From: an uncultured Oscillospiraceae bacterium
Lineage (GTDB): Bacteria; Bacillota; Clostridia; Oscillospirales; Oscillospiraceae
Direction: 5' to 3'
Length of the DNA stretch: 64,000 bases
Assembly (NCBI GenBank): GCA_934654755.1
Contig: CAKUGQ010000001.1
Coordinates: forward strand, 115,187-179,186
Shown: positions 55,360 through 63,366 of the stretch, in pieces
How the letters are laid out: every line of letters starts with the position of its first letter
Position numbering within the stretch: position 1 is the first letter of the stretch
Translations under genes and position numbers: made by a program
Notes under the pieces: model-generated
What the model was told of the DNA's origin: nothing
Database searches by the model: none
Seen by the model: only the letters and a program-made list of their open reading frames with translations

Positions 55360-55731
55360 ATGGAAAAGATCTATACGGAAAAGGCCCCCGCAGCCATCGG
55401 GCCTTATAGTCAGGCGGTGCGGGTCGGCACACTGGTTTATACCTCCGGTCAGATTCCCATCGATCCGGCGACCGGCGCCGTCGAGGTGCAGGACATCACC
55501 GGTCAGACCGAGCAGGTTATGAAGAATCTGGTTGCCGTGCTGGAGGCGGCGGGCAGCTCCTGCGAGCGTGCGGTCAAGACGCTGTGCTTCCTGACCGATA
55601 TGGGAAATTTTGCTGCCTTTAATGAGGTTTATGCCCGCTATTTCACCGGAAAGCCTGCGCGAAGCTGTGTAGCGGTCAGCGCGCTGCCGAAGGGGGCGCT
55701 CGTTGAGGTCGAGGTCATCGCCGAGTGTTGA
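55360..55731 (+). CDS. ridA: RidA-family reactive imine deaminase
   Basis: A 123-residue RidA (YjgF/YER057c/UK114) protein that hydrolyses reactive enamine/imine intermediates such as 2-aminoacrylate. Conserved segments are APAAIGPYSQAVRVG, VYTSGQIPIDPATG, QTEQVMKNL and the C-terminal RSCVAVSALPKGALVEVEVIA with the key Arg and Glu. Start follows GGGAGGAAACT, 16 bases after carD. A strong terminator follows. Confidence 0.96.
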   Translation: MEKIYTEKAPAAIGPYSQAVRVGTLVYTSGQIPIDPATGAVEVQDITGQTEQVMKNLVAVLEAAGSSCERAVKTLCFLTDMGNFAAFNEVYARYFTGKPARSCVAVSALPKGALVEVEVIAEC

Positions 55732-55740
55732 GAAAAACGG

Positions 55741-55778
55741 AAACCCGGCCGGGAATCTATGGCTTCCCGGCCGGGTTT
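55741..55778 (+). terminator. Terminator after ridA
   Basis: Perfect 15-bp stem (55741-55755 with 55764-55778), 8-base loop, followed by TGTGTT; the 5' A-tract may also serve the minus strand. Confidence 0.85.
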
Positions 55779-55810
55779 TGTGTTCCTGTAATGCCGCAAA
55801 GAAAATACTT

Positions 55811-57280
55811 TCACGGCCGCAGACGGTAACGTTTTCCGATGATCTGCCGCAGAAGCGGAACGGTCAGAACGAGTGAGGCGGCAAGCCATGCACCGGGATG
55901 GCCGAGGCTGACCACGGTAAAAATACCGAGCGAGGCGTTTGTGTTGATCGCGCCGCCGTTCAGCATCGGAGCAAGCAGACCGCAGATCAGGCAGCGTGCG
56001 GCCAGCTCTGCCACACCTGCGCCGAGCACATAGGCCGAGCCGCCAATCCCCTGCACGGCGCTGCGGACGACAAGCAGGTAGCCCAGAATGAAGGAAAGGA
56101 ACTGGGTGATGTAGAGAAAACGGTTGCCATAGAGGATGGACTCTGCCGTGACCTTGTCGGCACTCATAAACACATACTGATATGCACCGTCCACACTCAA
56201 CACAAGGCTGACCGACAGGGTGACGACATAAAAGATCATCATCAGCAACAGCGTTTGCAGCGTGCCGCGGCGGACGCGCTCATAGTTGCCCTTGCCGAAG
56301 TTCTGCGCATTAAAGCCCAGAATGGCCGCGCCGAGACCGTTAAAGAACACGGACAGAAAGTTGTGCAGCTTGTTGGCTGCGCCGAAGCCGTTTTGCGCAG
56401 GTGCGGAGGGGAGCATTACGCCGTCCGGTGAGAGATCGAAGCGGACAATAGCCGCCTGCATGATGATGACGCCAATGGCCAGCACGGAGAATTGCAGCCC
56501 GAGAGGGAAGCCCTGTCGGAAGTGTGCCGAGAGAATTGCGCCGCGCAGCTTCCAATCATCGCGTGTTGGCCGAAGCTCGGGATAACGTAAAAAGGTGTAG
56601 ATCACACAGCCGATGCAGCTCAGGAGCTGCGCCAGTACGGTCGCAATGGCGGCGCCTGCCGGGCCCATGCGCAGGGTCACAAGGAAGAACAGGTCCAGTG
56701 CGATATTCAGCACCGTTGAGATCAGTAAGAACAGCAGCGGCGTTACGGAGTCGCCGTAGGCGCGCAGCACGCCGCAGATGAAGTTGTAGCCCATCTGCGC
56801 AGCGGTGCCGAGGAAAATGTAGAAACAGTAATCGTAGGCGGCCTGATAGATTACGGGGTTGTCCGGTGTGACTTCGATAAAGCCGAGCAGCTGCGGGAGC
56901 AGCATGATGGACAGAACCGTCAGTACGGCAGAAATGACCAGAGAAAGCCACACCTGTGCACAGAAGGAGCGGCGGACGCCTCTTGTGTCGCCGCGACCGG
57001 CACTGTTGCCGGTGAGCACGCTGAAGCCCGCCGTGCAGCCGAAGGCGAACTGCAGAAAAATAAAGGTCAGCGGCCAGATATCGTTGACCCCTGCGATTTG
57101 CTGCGACGGGAGCACCTGCCCGCAGATAATCGCATCGGTCAATGTGTAGATCTGCTGCAATAGATACGACAGAATGATCGGCGCGGCATAGCGAAGAATT
57201 ACGCGCCAGGGTGTGCCCTCCGTCAGCGCGACGGGATGCGAAAGCCGGGCGAGAAACCCGTTTTTTCCGGAGCTCGACAC
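55811..57280 (-). CDS. MATE-family efflux protein
   Basis: A 489-residue membrane protein with 12 predicted helices of the MATE family (cation-coupled multidrug/toxin export). Typical parts are GTPWRVILRYAAPIILSYLLQ near the N-terminus, AGRGDTRGVRR and GAANKLHNFLSVFFNGLGAA. The open frame runs further upstream without an ATG at a sensible place. GTG at 57280 is chosen because AGGGAGG lies nine bases upstream and the conserved start of the family lies shortly after. Divergent from the AraC regulator, which may control it. Confidence 0.9.
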   Translation of the reverse strand: MSSSGKNGFLARLSHPVALTEGTPWRVILRYAAPIILSYLLQQIYTLTDAIICGQVLPSQQIAGVNDIWPLTFIFLQFAFGCTAGFSVLTGNSAGRGDTRGVRRSFCAQVWLSLVISAVLTVLSIMLLPQLLGFIEVTPDNPVIYQAAYDYCFYIFLGTAAQMGYNFICGVLRAYGDSVTPLLFLLISTVLNIALDLFFLVTLRMGPAGAAIATVLAQLLSCIGCVIYTFLRYPELRPTRDDWKLRGAILSAHFRQGFPLGLQFSVLAIGVIIMQAAIVRFDLSPDGVMLPSAPAQNGFGAANKLHNFLSVFFNGLGAAILGFNAQNFGKGNYERVRRGTLQTLLLMMIFYVVTLSVSLVLSVDGAYQYVFMSADKVTAESILYGNRFLYITQFLSFILGYLLVVRSAVQGIGGSAYVLGAGVAELAARCLICGLLAPMLNGGAINTNASLGIFTVVSLGHPGAWLAASLVLTVPLLRQIIGKRYRLRP

Positions 57281-57368
57281 AAATAACAACCTCCCTGAAA
57301 CGGCAGCCGGGAAAGAACCGACTCCGAGCGACTCAAAAAAACAGAGGAATGATAGCACGGCTTTGCCC

Positions 57369-57397
57369 TTGACGCTTGCGGAAAAACGGTGTATACT
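57369..57397 (+). promoter_or_regulatory. Promoter of the AraC-type regulator
   Basis: TTGACG, 17 bases, TATACT, about 34 bases before the start codon, in the gap shared with the divergent MATE gene. Confidence 0.8.
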
Positions 57398-57430
57398 ATC
57401 ACAAAAGCGACAAAAAAAGGAGATGGCCGG

Positions 57431-58321
57431 ATGATTCGGAGGCGAAATTTTGTACCGGTTGATCCGCAGGGGCAGGAGCGGCTGAGCGAAGAGCTTTGGC
57501 CGTTTGATCTGGCGGCAAACGAGGGCGACATCTGCCGTTATGCGGCGGGCTGCATCCCGACGCACTGGCATCGTGAGCCGGAGCTGTTTATCCTGCTTGG
57601 CGGAGAGGTGCGCATCCGTGCGGGCGGCGACACGGTCACGCTTCGTGCGGGGGAAGGCTGCCTGATCAACGGCAGCACGCTGCACGGATTTACCGCGTGC
57701 AGTGACCCGTGCCCCTATCGCTCGATCGTATTTGACCCCGGACTTGTCGCGGGTGAGCCCGGAAGTATATTTGACACAAAGTACGTACGGCCGCTGCTAT
57801 GCGGCGCGCCGTGGCAGATCGTCGACGCACGGGAGACGGTATTTTTTGCGGCCTTTGACCGTGCGTTTTCCGCCTGCGCGTCGGAGGCACCCGGCTATGA
57901 GCTTGCCGTGCGCGCAGCATTGAGCGAGCTGGTATTTTTCTTTATCCGGCGCGACGGCGCGGCTGCGCCGGTTTTGCCGGAGGGCATCGGCCAGGCGCGA
58001 CTGAAGCAGATGGTCCTGTTTATCCATGAGAATACCGACCGTACACTGACGCTGGCGGAGATTGCCCGCGCAGCCAGCGTCTGCCCGCGCGAATGCCAGC
58101 GGATTTTCCGTCGATATCTGCATTACGGGCCGACGGAATATGCACGCCGCCGCAGAATTCTTGCGGCGGCCGAGCTGCTGGCGACGACTGAACGTGAGAT
58201 TACGACGATTGCGCTTGACTGCGGCTTTGACAGCCCGGCCTATTTTTCGGCGCAGTTCCGCCGGGTTGTCGGCAGTACGCCGAGCGCTTACCGACGTGCC
58301 GCACGCGCTGCAAACGGCTAA
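57431..58321 (+). CDS. AraC-family transcriptional regulator
   Basis: A 296-residue regulator with an N-terminal cupin sensor domain (CIPTHWHREPELFILLGGEV, LRAGEGCLINGSTLHGF) and a C-terminal pair of helix-turn-helix motifs (LTLAEIARAASVCPRECQRIFRR, ITTIALDCGFDSPAYFSAQFRRVVGSTPSAYRR). The ligand is probably a sugar or other small molecule; not predictable. Start at 57431 with GGAG eight bases upstream. It diverges from the MATE pump, which is a likely target (inference). Confidence 0.93.
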   Translation: MIRRRNFVPVDPQGQERLSEELWPFDLAANEGDICRYAAGCIPTHWHREPELFILLGGEVRIRAGGDTVTLRAGEGCLINGSTLHGFTACSDPCPYRSIVFDPGLVAGEPGSIFDTKYVRPLLCGAPWQIVDARETVFFAAFDRAFSACASEAPGYELAVRAALSELVFFFIRRDGAAAPVLPEGIGQARLKQMVLFIHENTDRTLTLAEIARAASVCPRECQRIFRRYLHYGPTEYARRRRILAAAELLATTEREITTIALDCGFDSPAYFSAQFRRVVGSTPSAYRRAARAANG

Positions 58322-58334
58322 AAAAGGAGCCGCT

Positions 58335-58362
58335 GGGGCACCTGCGATAAAGCAGGTGCCCC
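58335..58362 (+). terminator. Terminator after the AraC regulator
   Basis: Perfect 11-bp stem GGGGCACCTGC with complement and 6-base loop, extended by imperfect outer pairs. It marks the end of the GC-rich core before the mobile region. Confidence 0.8.
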
Positions 58363-58414
58363 AAGCGGTTTCAAGAACAAAATTACAAAATGATTGGTTG
58401 TCGGATGCGGACGA

Positions 58415-58451
58415 ATTACAGTAAATAAATTCAAAAAGAGGTTACTGTAAT
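58415..58451. promoter_or_regulatory. Inverted repeat at the start of the first tnpV
   Basis: ATTACAGTAA (58415-58424) and TTACTGTAAT (58442-58451), a perfect 10-bp inverted repeat separated by 17 bases that includes the start codon of the following gene. It could be an operator, a translational hairpin or an element end. Confidence 0.5.
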
Positions 58452-58899
58452 GAAGAACACAAATAAAAATAGCAACGAAAACACAAACTTTGAAAATGGC
58501 ATTTTCAGAAACGACTGCAAGAGAGGTGACGGCATTGACAATAGCTTTGAAATCAGCTATACCGAACATGACGGTATATTCTACTACCCCGACTTCGTTC
58601 TGCCGAAGCAAACACATTTCTCTATCGGTAAATACGGAAGTTTACGCCTTGCATTCATAAAGGAAAATCGGAAAGGCACCTACACCACACTTTTGACGCG
58701 GTATCGTTTGAATGCATATCTACATGGCATCGACATCACGGCGAAGGAAAAGGTGCGGTTGATCACCGCTCAGCTCGCCAAATCCCGTAGTATTGATGAA
58801 AAGTTGAAAGCTACCGATCTGCTTGAATGGGTGGTACAGATGAATTCCTGTAAGCTTGCTGCTGAGGAAATCGTCATGAGTGAGATCATCTACCAATGA
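58450..58899 (+). CDS. TnpV-like transposon protein (copy 1)
   Basis: A 149-residue protein of the TnpV family found in Tn4451-like mobilisable transposons of Clostridia. The shared core is FSIGKYGSLRLAFIKENRKGTY, then LNAYLHGIDITAKE and VVQMNSCKLAAEEIVMSEIIYQ. An N-terminal Asn/Lys-rich extension of about 40 residues distinguishes it from the second copy. Function in transposition is not defined. Base composition here is clearly lower in GC than the preceding genes. Confidence 0.85.
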   Translation: MKNTNKNSNENTNFENGIFRNDCKRGDGIDNSFEISYTEHDGIFYYPDFVLPKQTHFSIGKYGSLRLAFIKENRKGTYTTLLTRYRLNAYLHGIDITAKEKVRLITAQLAKSRSIDEKLKATDLLEWVVQMNSCKLAAEEIVMSEIIYQ

Positions 58900-59225
58900 A
58901 ATAATTGAAATCTGTCCGAACAAGGAGGCGCGATATCGCTCGCACCTGTCCTCCTTGTTCCCGCACAAAATTCTGATTCTGCAACGGTTTCGTTCTGAAA
59001 CCGTTGCAGGATCATTTTTGTTAGGCATCGATGCGTTCGCTACGATTCTTTATTCCACATGCGTTTCTATTCTGCTCAAAACAATGCAGAAACACGGAAA
59101 ACAAGGTTGAGACTTATGTTTGGAAAATAACAAAACACAAACACAATGCAAATATATCAAAAACGATCCGACAGTAAAATATCAGCAGACAATCGTTTGT
59201 CAAGGAGGGGTACTGTGAAAAAGAC

Positions 59226-59351
59226 TTATGGTTTTACACGCCCGGACTCATTCACGCGAAAAGTTATATTGCAGATGACAAATGTGCAATGATCGGAACG
59301 ATTAACCTGGACTATCGCAGTCTGGTGCATCATTTTAAAAACGGCGTATAA
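59226..59351 (+). pseudogene. C-terminal fragment of cardiolipin synthase
   Basis: Frame from 59226 encodes the end of a phospholipase-D-type cardiolipin synthase: LWFYTPGLIHAKSYIADDK, then AMIGTINLDYRSLVHHF and stop. It contains the second HKD motif (H-x-K-x4-D...GTIN). The rest of the gene (about 90%) is missing and no ribosome binding site precedes this frame, so it is a remnant. The remainder of the gap 58900-59353 shows a weak inverted repeat around 58919-58960 and nothing else recognised. Confidence 0.8.
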
Positions 59352-59353
59352 TC

Positions 59354-59764
59354 ATGGAAAATAACGATGGAAAAAAGGATTTCTCTTATTCTTATTCCGC
59401 CAAAGAACAGGCAGAATTAAAGAAAATACGGGAAAAATACACTCCGGCAACAGAGAAAGAAGATAAAATGGAGCATTTGCGCCGCCTTGATGCAAGTGTG
59501 ACGCAAACCGCAACCACGGTATCTCTTGTAATCGGCATATTGGGGGCGCTTATTCTCGGATTCGGCATGAGTCTGTGCATGACCGATCTTGCAGAATCTC
59601 TCGGTATCGCCGCAGACAACTCTATGCTGATCGGCATTTTGATCGGTGTCGTCGGAGGAATTCTTGCGGGTGTTGCATACCCGATCTACAATGCGATTGT
59701 GAAACACAAACGTGCCAAAATTGCCCCCGAGGTTATCCGATTGACAGATGAACTTATGAAATGA
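59354..59764 (+). CDS. Small two-TM membrane protein of unknown function
   Basis: A 136-residue protein. A charged N-terminal region (about 1-50, SYSYSAKEQAELKKIREKYTP) precedes two membrane helices (about 55-77 and 91-112) and a basic C-terminal tail. It starts two bases after the cardiolipin synthase remnant's stop and is followed after 9 bases by a TetR-like gene, so the two probably form one unit. No family recognised with confidence. Confidence 0.75.
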   Translation: MENNDGKKDFSYSYSAKEQAELKKIREKYTPATEKEDKMEHLRRLDASVTQTATTVSLVIGILGALILGFGMSLCMTDLAESLGIAADNSMLIGILIGVVGGILAGVAYPIYNAIVKHKRAKIAPEVIRLTDELMK

Positions 59765-59773
59765 GGCATACGA

Positions 59774-60205
59774 ATGAGTATTGAAATGAAAGAACAGATA
59801 GATACTGCATTTGAGCGGTTAATTGCTGAAATGCCTTTGCAAATATCGGTTACCGCTATTTGCAATGCTGCGGAGATCGGTCGAAACGATTTTTACAAGG
59901 TCTATAAAGATATAAACGACTGTGTAAAATCCTTTTGCGCGAGAACGGAAGAACAAATCGCAGCGCAACCGTATACGGATGGTGAGTTTATATGGGTGTT
60001 TGATTACATTAAGGAAAACGCCGATACCTTTCGTATCTATTTTAAGCTTGCCGGTTATTACTCTGCCGACGATTTTCAAGCCACATTCTTTGCAAACGGT
60101 GTTCGGGCGGTAGCTCAAACCTGGCTTGAAAATGGATTTATCGAGCCGCCGGAACAAATGAACCGGATTGTGGCGAAAGAGTACCGTCGTATTATGGGAG
60201 AATGA
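59774..60205 (+). CDS. TetR-like transcriptional regulator
   Basis: A 143-residue small protein with an N-terminal helix-turn-helix of the TetR type (PLQISVTAICNAAEIGRNDFYKVYKD) and a short C-terminal domain (FDYIKENADTFRIYFKLAG). At 143 residues it is shorter than most TetR regulators (about 190). It probably regulates itself and the two-TM protein. Start ATG at 59774; ribosome binding site is weak (TGAGG). Confidence 0.8.
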   Translation: MSIEMKEQIDTAFERLIAEMPLQISVTAICNAAEIGRNDFYKVYKDINDCVKSFCARTEEQIAAQPYTDGEFIWVFDYIKENADTFRIYFKLAGYYSADDFQATFFANGVRAVAQTWLENGFIEPPEQMNRIVAKEYRRIMGE

Positions 60206-60302
60206 TATTCCTAAAAAAAGTAACATCAAAAAGCTCATATATACACCGATTTGTGTTACAGATTCAAAAATTACCACGGGGTACAAGGGGTGTCCTCCAA
60301 GA

Positions 60303-60342
60303 GAATCCGGGTGTGAGCACCATGAAATGAGCACCCGGATTC
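60303..60342. repeat. Inverted repeat in mobile-region gap
   Basis: Perfect 11-bp inverted repeat (GAATCCGGGTG at 60303-60313, complement at 60332-60342). The gap 60206-60816 holds this repeat, the terminator at 60373-60406 and, near 60540-60560, a direct repeat of about 13 bases (CCTCCCACC core). No supported gene. Confidence 0.5.
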
Positions 60343-60372
60343 AGTGCTTGCTAAGAATTAAAGACAGACAAA

Positions 60373-60406
60373 GCCGTTCCGGAGTCCGTACACGCCGGAG
60401 CGGCTT
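60373..60406 (+). terminator. Intrinsic terminator in mobile region
   Basis: 11-bp stem with one G-T pair (AGCCGTTCCGG with CCGGAGCGGCT), loop of 12 bases, followed by TTTCTTTT. It may end the TetR transcript. Confidence 0.75.
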
Positions 60407-60816
60407 TTCTTTTGTTCCAAGTCTCAATCGGTAATTACGCCTTGCTCCTGTTTGTATTCGGTTTCTTGCGGCTTCCACGCACGCATACGGAGACTTTTTA
60501 TTTTGTCTTTTACTCTCGGCAAGCACTGAATGATACCTCCCACCCGGATGCCTCCCACCGGTTTTTCGGTACATTCGCTTGTGAGGGGATGTACTCGCCT
60601 GTCGGCTCAGACAGTGCTTCTGCCTGCGGCAGAGGTCTCCACCGGAGACCCGCACCCCCTGATACCCCTCGGACAAAGCAATGCCGCTTGATTTTTCTGC
60701 CTACGTACCGACGACAAATAAGTTAAAAATCTTTCCTTCTTTCCCTTGATAAGTTATGCGAGTAATGCTATAATAATATGCGGTACTATTGTACCGCTAT
60801 ATAGAAAGAGGTGTCT

Positions 60817-61215
60817 ATGAAAGCATTGGACGCAGAACGCTTTACGAAAATCCGGGCGTTCATCGATGAATATTATCTTGACCATCACAAGTCCCCGACC
60901 GTGCGCGACATTGCCGCAGGTACGGGGATATCCAAGACCGCAGTGCAACGCTATCTGACCGATATGAAAGCGCACGGCGAGATCGAATACAACGGCAGGC
61001 GGAGCATTGAAACCGACCTTTCCCGTGTCATGACCGACATCACGCCTGTTGCCCGGTATGACAGTACCGTGTCGTGCGGTTTGCCGACCGAAGTAAATGT
61101 GGAACCCGCGGTGGTGCTGCCGCTGCCCAAATCGCTCGTCGGTGAAGGAACATTCTTCATTCTCACCGCCAAGGGTGACTCAATGACAGGCATCGGGGTA
61201 CACAATCATAAGTAA
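60817..61215 (+). pseudogene. Truncated LexA-like (S24) repressor
   Basis: A 132-residue frame with the LexA-type winged-helix domain (FTKIRAFIDEYYLDHHKSPTVRD, GISKTAVQRYLTDMKAHGEIEY) and the start of the self-cleavage domain up to the catalytic serine (FFILTAKGDSM). It then ends TGIGVHNHK and stop, so the catalytic lysine and most of the S24 domain are missing. A complete homologue would be about 200 residues. It can still bind DNA but cannot self-cleave, or it is simply decayed. Start at 60817 with AAAGAGG upstream. Confidence 0.8.
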
Positions 61216-61263
61216 ATCTGCAATTCGCCGCATCCGACAAACCGATCGGAATGAAAGGAGCCA

Positions 61264-61485
61264 ATGAAAATGAAAAATACACCGATGTCGGATACGAAGA
61301 TCACCGCGCTCTATTGCCGTCTCTCCAGAGACGACGAATCGGAGGGCGAGAGCAATTCCATTACCAATCAAGAGTTACTATGTAGAGGGTGGTTTCTCCC
61401 ACCTAATACATATGACTGCGGCTCATTTGTGGTGAATGGAACAGCAGTTGTAGGAAAGGAGCAGAATAATCCTTATAATTGCTGA
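61264..61485 (+). pseudogene. N-terminal stub of a serine recombinase
   Basis: The first about 36 residues match large serine recombinases of the Tn4451 TnpX/integrase type: ITALYCRLSRDDESEGESNS, then ITNQ. The motif includes the nucleophilic serine (RLS). After about base 61372 the frame continues with unrelated sequence and stops at 61485, so nearly the whole recombinase is lost. It lies just after the truncated repressor and before a tnpV, the expected order for a Tn4451-like element. Confidence 0.8.
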
Positions 61486-61513
61486 AAATCAACACAAAAA
61501 GGAGCTGATTCTT

Positions 61514-61885
61514 ATGAAATCTCTATTTGAGAAAATGGGCGGTACTTACCGTCAGGAGGGAGATTATCTTATTCCCAATCTCTCGCTGCCGGAAGAACCG
61601 GAATACCAAATCGGCAAGTATGGGCGTATGCGTCGCAGCTATCTGAAAGAACATCGTCCAGTTCTCTATGCAAACCTGCTCACAAGCGGAACGCTGCATC
61701 GGCACCTTGCCGAGATCGACCTAGCCTGCAACGAGCGTATGGCAATCATCGTTTCCGATATGGCAAGGCAGGAAGATGTGACCGAAGCGCTCAAAGCCGC
61801 CGACCAAATGGAATGGGTGCGCCGCATGAACAGCATCCGCAATCGTGCGGAGGAAATCGTTCTGACCGAGCTTGTATATGAATGA
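61514..61885 (+). CDS. TnpV-like transposon protein (copy 2)
   Basis: A 123-residue TnpV protein of standard length: YRQEGDYLIPNLSLPEEPE, YQIGKYGRMRRSYLKEHRP, SGTLHRHLAEIDLACNERM and MEWVRRMNSIRNRAEEIVL. It is a distant paralogue of the gene at 58450. Start follows AAAAAGGAGCTGATTCTT. In intact elements tnpV accompanies the recombinase. Confidence 0.9.
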   Translation: MKSLFEKMGGTYRQEGDYLIPNLSLPEEPEYQIGKYGRMRRSYLKEHRPVLYANLLTSGTLHRHLAEIDLACNERMAIIVSDMARQEDVTEALKAADQMEWVRRMNSIRNRAEEIVLTELVYE

Positions 61886-61929
61886 CAAATGCCCGTTATT
61901 GACTGCATGGCCAATAACGGGCATTATCT

Positions 61930-63366
61930 TTATTCTTTTGGTGATATAAACTTATATTTACCCTTTTCTAATCCGCTGACAGGCTCAATTAAATCCGCAT
62001 TTTTCAGTTTTGTAATGAGATTCCCTGCGGCAGTAACAGAATCCTTTGTGATAGCAGCGATGTCAGATCGGCCAAAGACGCCATCAGCGCCCATATTTGC
62101 AAATACCGCTTTCGCCTTTGCAATCGTACCTTGGCTTGCGTTCAGCCGGTCAATCGCAACCTCAATCGCAACATTTTCGTCCTCAATCGTAACCTTGTTT
62201 GCGGTTGCCGCAGTTCCGTAATTCAGATTATAGAGCGTAACTTGAAAAGAACTGGCATCCGAATAGAATTTAGGCTCCAGCTCATCGCGGTAATTGTGAG
62301 CGGCACGGTAGGTTTCCGTGATTTTCTTAAAGCCGCTGCCTTGCCGCTCCATATAGCCCAATCGTCCGAAAATATCTGCAAGGACGGGATTGCGGCGCGT
62401 AGAGGAAATGCTGGACAGATCCCGCTCCTGTATCCGTGTGCCGTCTGCCATACCACCGGGAGAATAGATAGTAAGACGGTCATCGTAAATGTCGATATGA
62501 ACCTCGCTGCCCAAGATCAAATAATCTCGATGGATCAGTGCATTGACAAGCGCCTCAAAAACGCTCCGCTCGCAGTAGTCGGGCATCTCAACACGAGAAT
62601 CGGCGGTTTTCTTCCAGCGCGTTTTCATATTCCGCTTGACAAAGCTGACGCCCTCATTGAGCAGAATGATCAGGCTGCCGGAGTATTCCGCACTGTCAAG
62701 TGCATCCACCATGCCGCCGCTTTTATCAAGGCCGTTCCAGCGTGTGCAGAACAGGCGGGAATGCCGGATGGGAGAATCATCTGCAAGCAAAGCGCCCGCA
62801 TTGGTCAGCTTGCCGTGTTCGTCCCGCATATCGAAGGAATCGAACAGCTTTTCTTCCATGCTGTTGCCCGTCCAAGCCTTATACCGTTCGCGCAGCTTGG
62901 AAAAAGCGTAATCCTTGAAATCATACTCGGAAACCAGTTCGTCATAGGTGCGGTGCATCCCTTTGAGAATCAGCTGGTTCAGCACATAGGACGGAGCGAT
63001 CACGCTTTCATTGCCGATGCGGATATACGCCTCCATAATGCCGTCAGCTTTGTAGTAATACGGTGTGGAGCGCCCTGCGGACACAGACAGCACAAGAATA
63101 TCCTTGCCGTCCTCCCGCTCCGGTGCAAGGATAAAACTCGGATAAGGCGTGATCCGCTCTTTGATCAACCGGCTGATTGCCTCCGCATCGGTCTGTGCGT
63201 CAGCTAAGCCGATAACATTTCTGTCATTATCAATCCCAAAAAACAGTGTACCGCCAATGCCATTTGCAAAGGCACTGACGCTATTGAGCCAGCTTTTCGG
63301 ATTCTTTACCTCCAGCGCGACCTTGAAATCACATTCGGTCGCTTCTGCGATCCAGCGGTCAATCAT
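61930..63366 (-). CDS. AlbA_2 (Schlafen-type) / RecG-like ATP-binding protein
   Basis: A 478-residue protein. The N-terminal AlbA_2 (AAA_4) domain is seen as ATECDFKVALEVKNPKSWLN and FANGIGGTLFFGIDNDRNVIG. A GHKL-like ATP-binding region (RSVFEALVNALIHRDYL, IYDDRLTIYSPGGM, GYMERQGSGFKKI) follows, with a C-terminal winged helix (FGRSDIAAITKDSVTAAGNLI). Such proteins are described as DNA-binding regulators and are frequent on mobile elements and defence islands. ATG at 63366 overlaps the stop of the upstream gene. The longer open frame reads back into that gene. Confidence 0.85.
   Translation of the reverse strand: MIDRWIAEATECDFKVALEVKNPKSWLNSVSAFANGIGGTLFFGIDNDRNVIGLADAQTDAEAISRLIKERITPYPSFILAPEREDGKDILVLSVSAGRSTPYYYKADGIMEAYIRIGNESVIAPSYVLNQLILKGMHRTYDELVSEYDFKDYAFSKLRERYKAWTGNSMEEKLFDSFDMRDEHGKLTNAGALLADDSPIRHSRLFCTRWNGLDKSGGMVDALDSAEYSGSLIILLNEGVSFVKRNMKTRWKKTADSRVEMPDYCERSVFEALVNALIHRDYLILGSEVHIDIYDDRLTIYSPGGMADGTRIQERDLSSISSTRRNPVLADIFGRLGYMERQGSGFKKITETYRAAHNYRDELEPKFYSDASSFQVTLYNLNYGTAATANKVTIEDENVAIEVAIDRLNASQGTIAKAKAVFANMGADGVFGRSDIAAITKDSVTAAGNLITKLKNADLIEPVSGLEKGKYKFISPKE

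Noticed and set aside
60341..60676. Minus-strand frame in the mobile-region gap
   Set aside because: No family match, no ribosome binding site, and it overlaps a terminator; adjacent frames look equally random, though a decayed gene cannot be excluded.
61889..62221. Plus-strand frame opposite the end of the AlbA_2 gene
   Set aside because: Antisense shadow of the AlbA_2 protein's C-terminal region; no family match.
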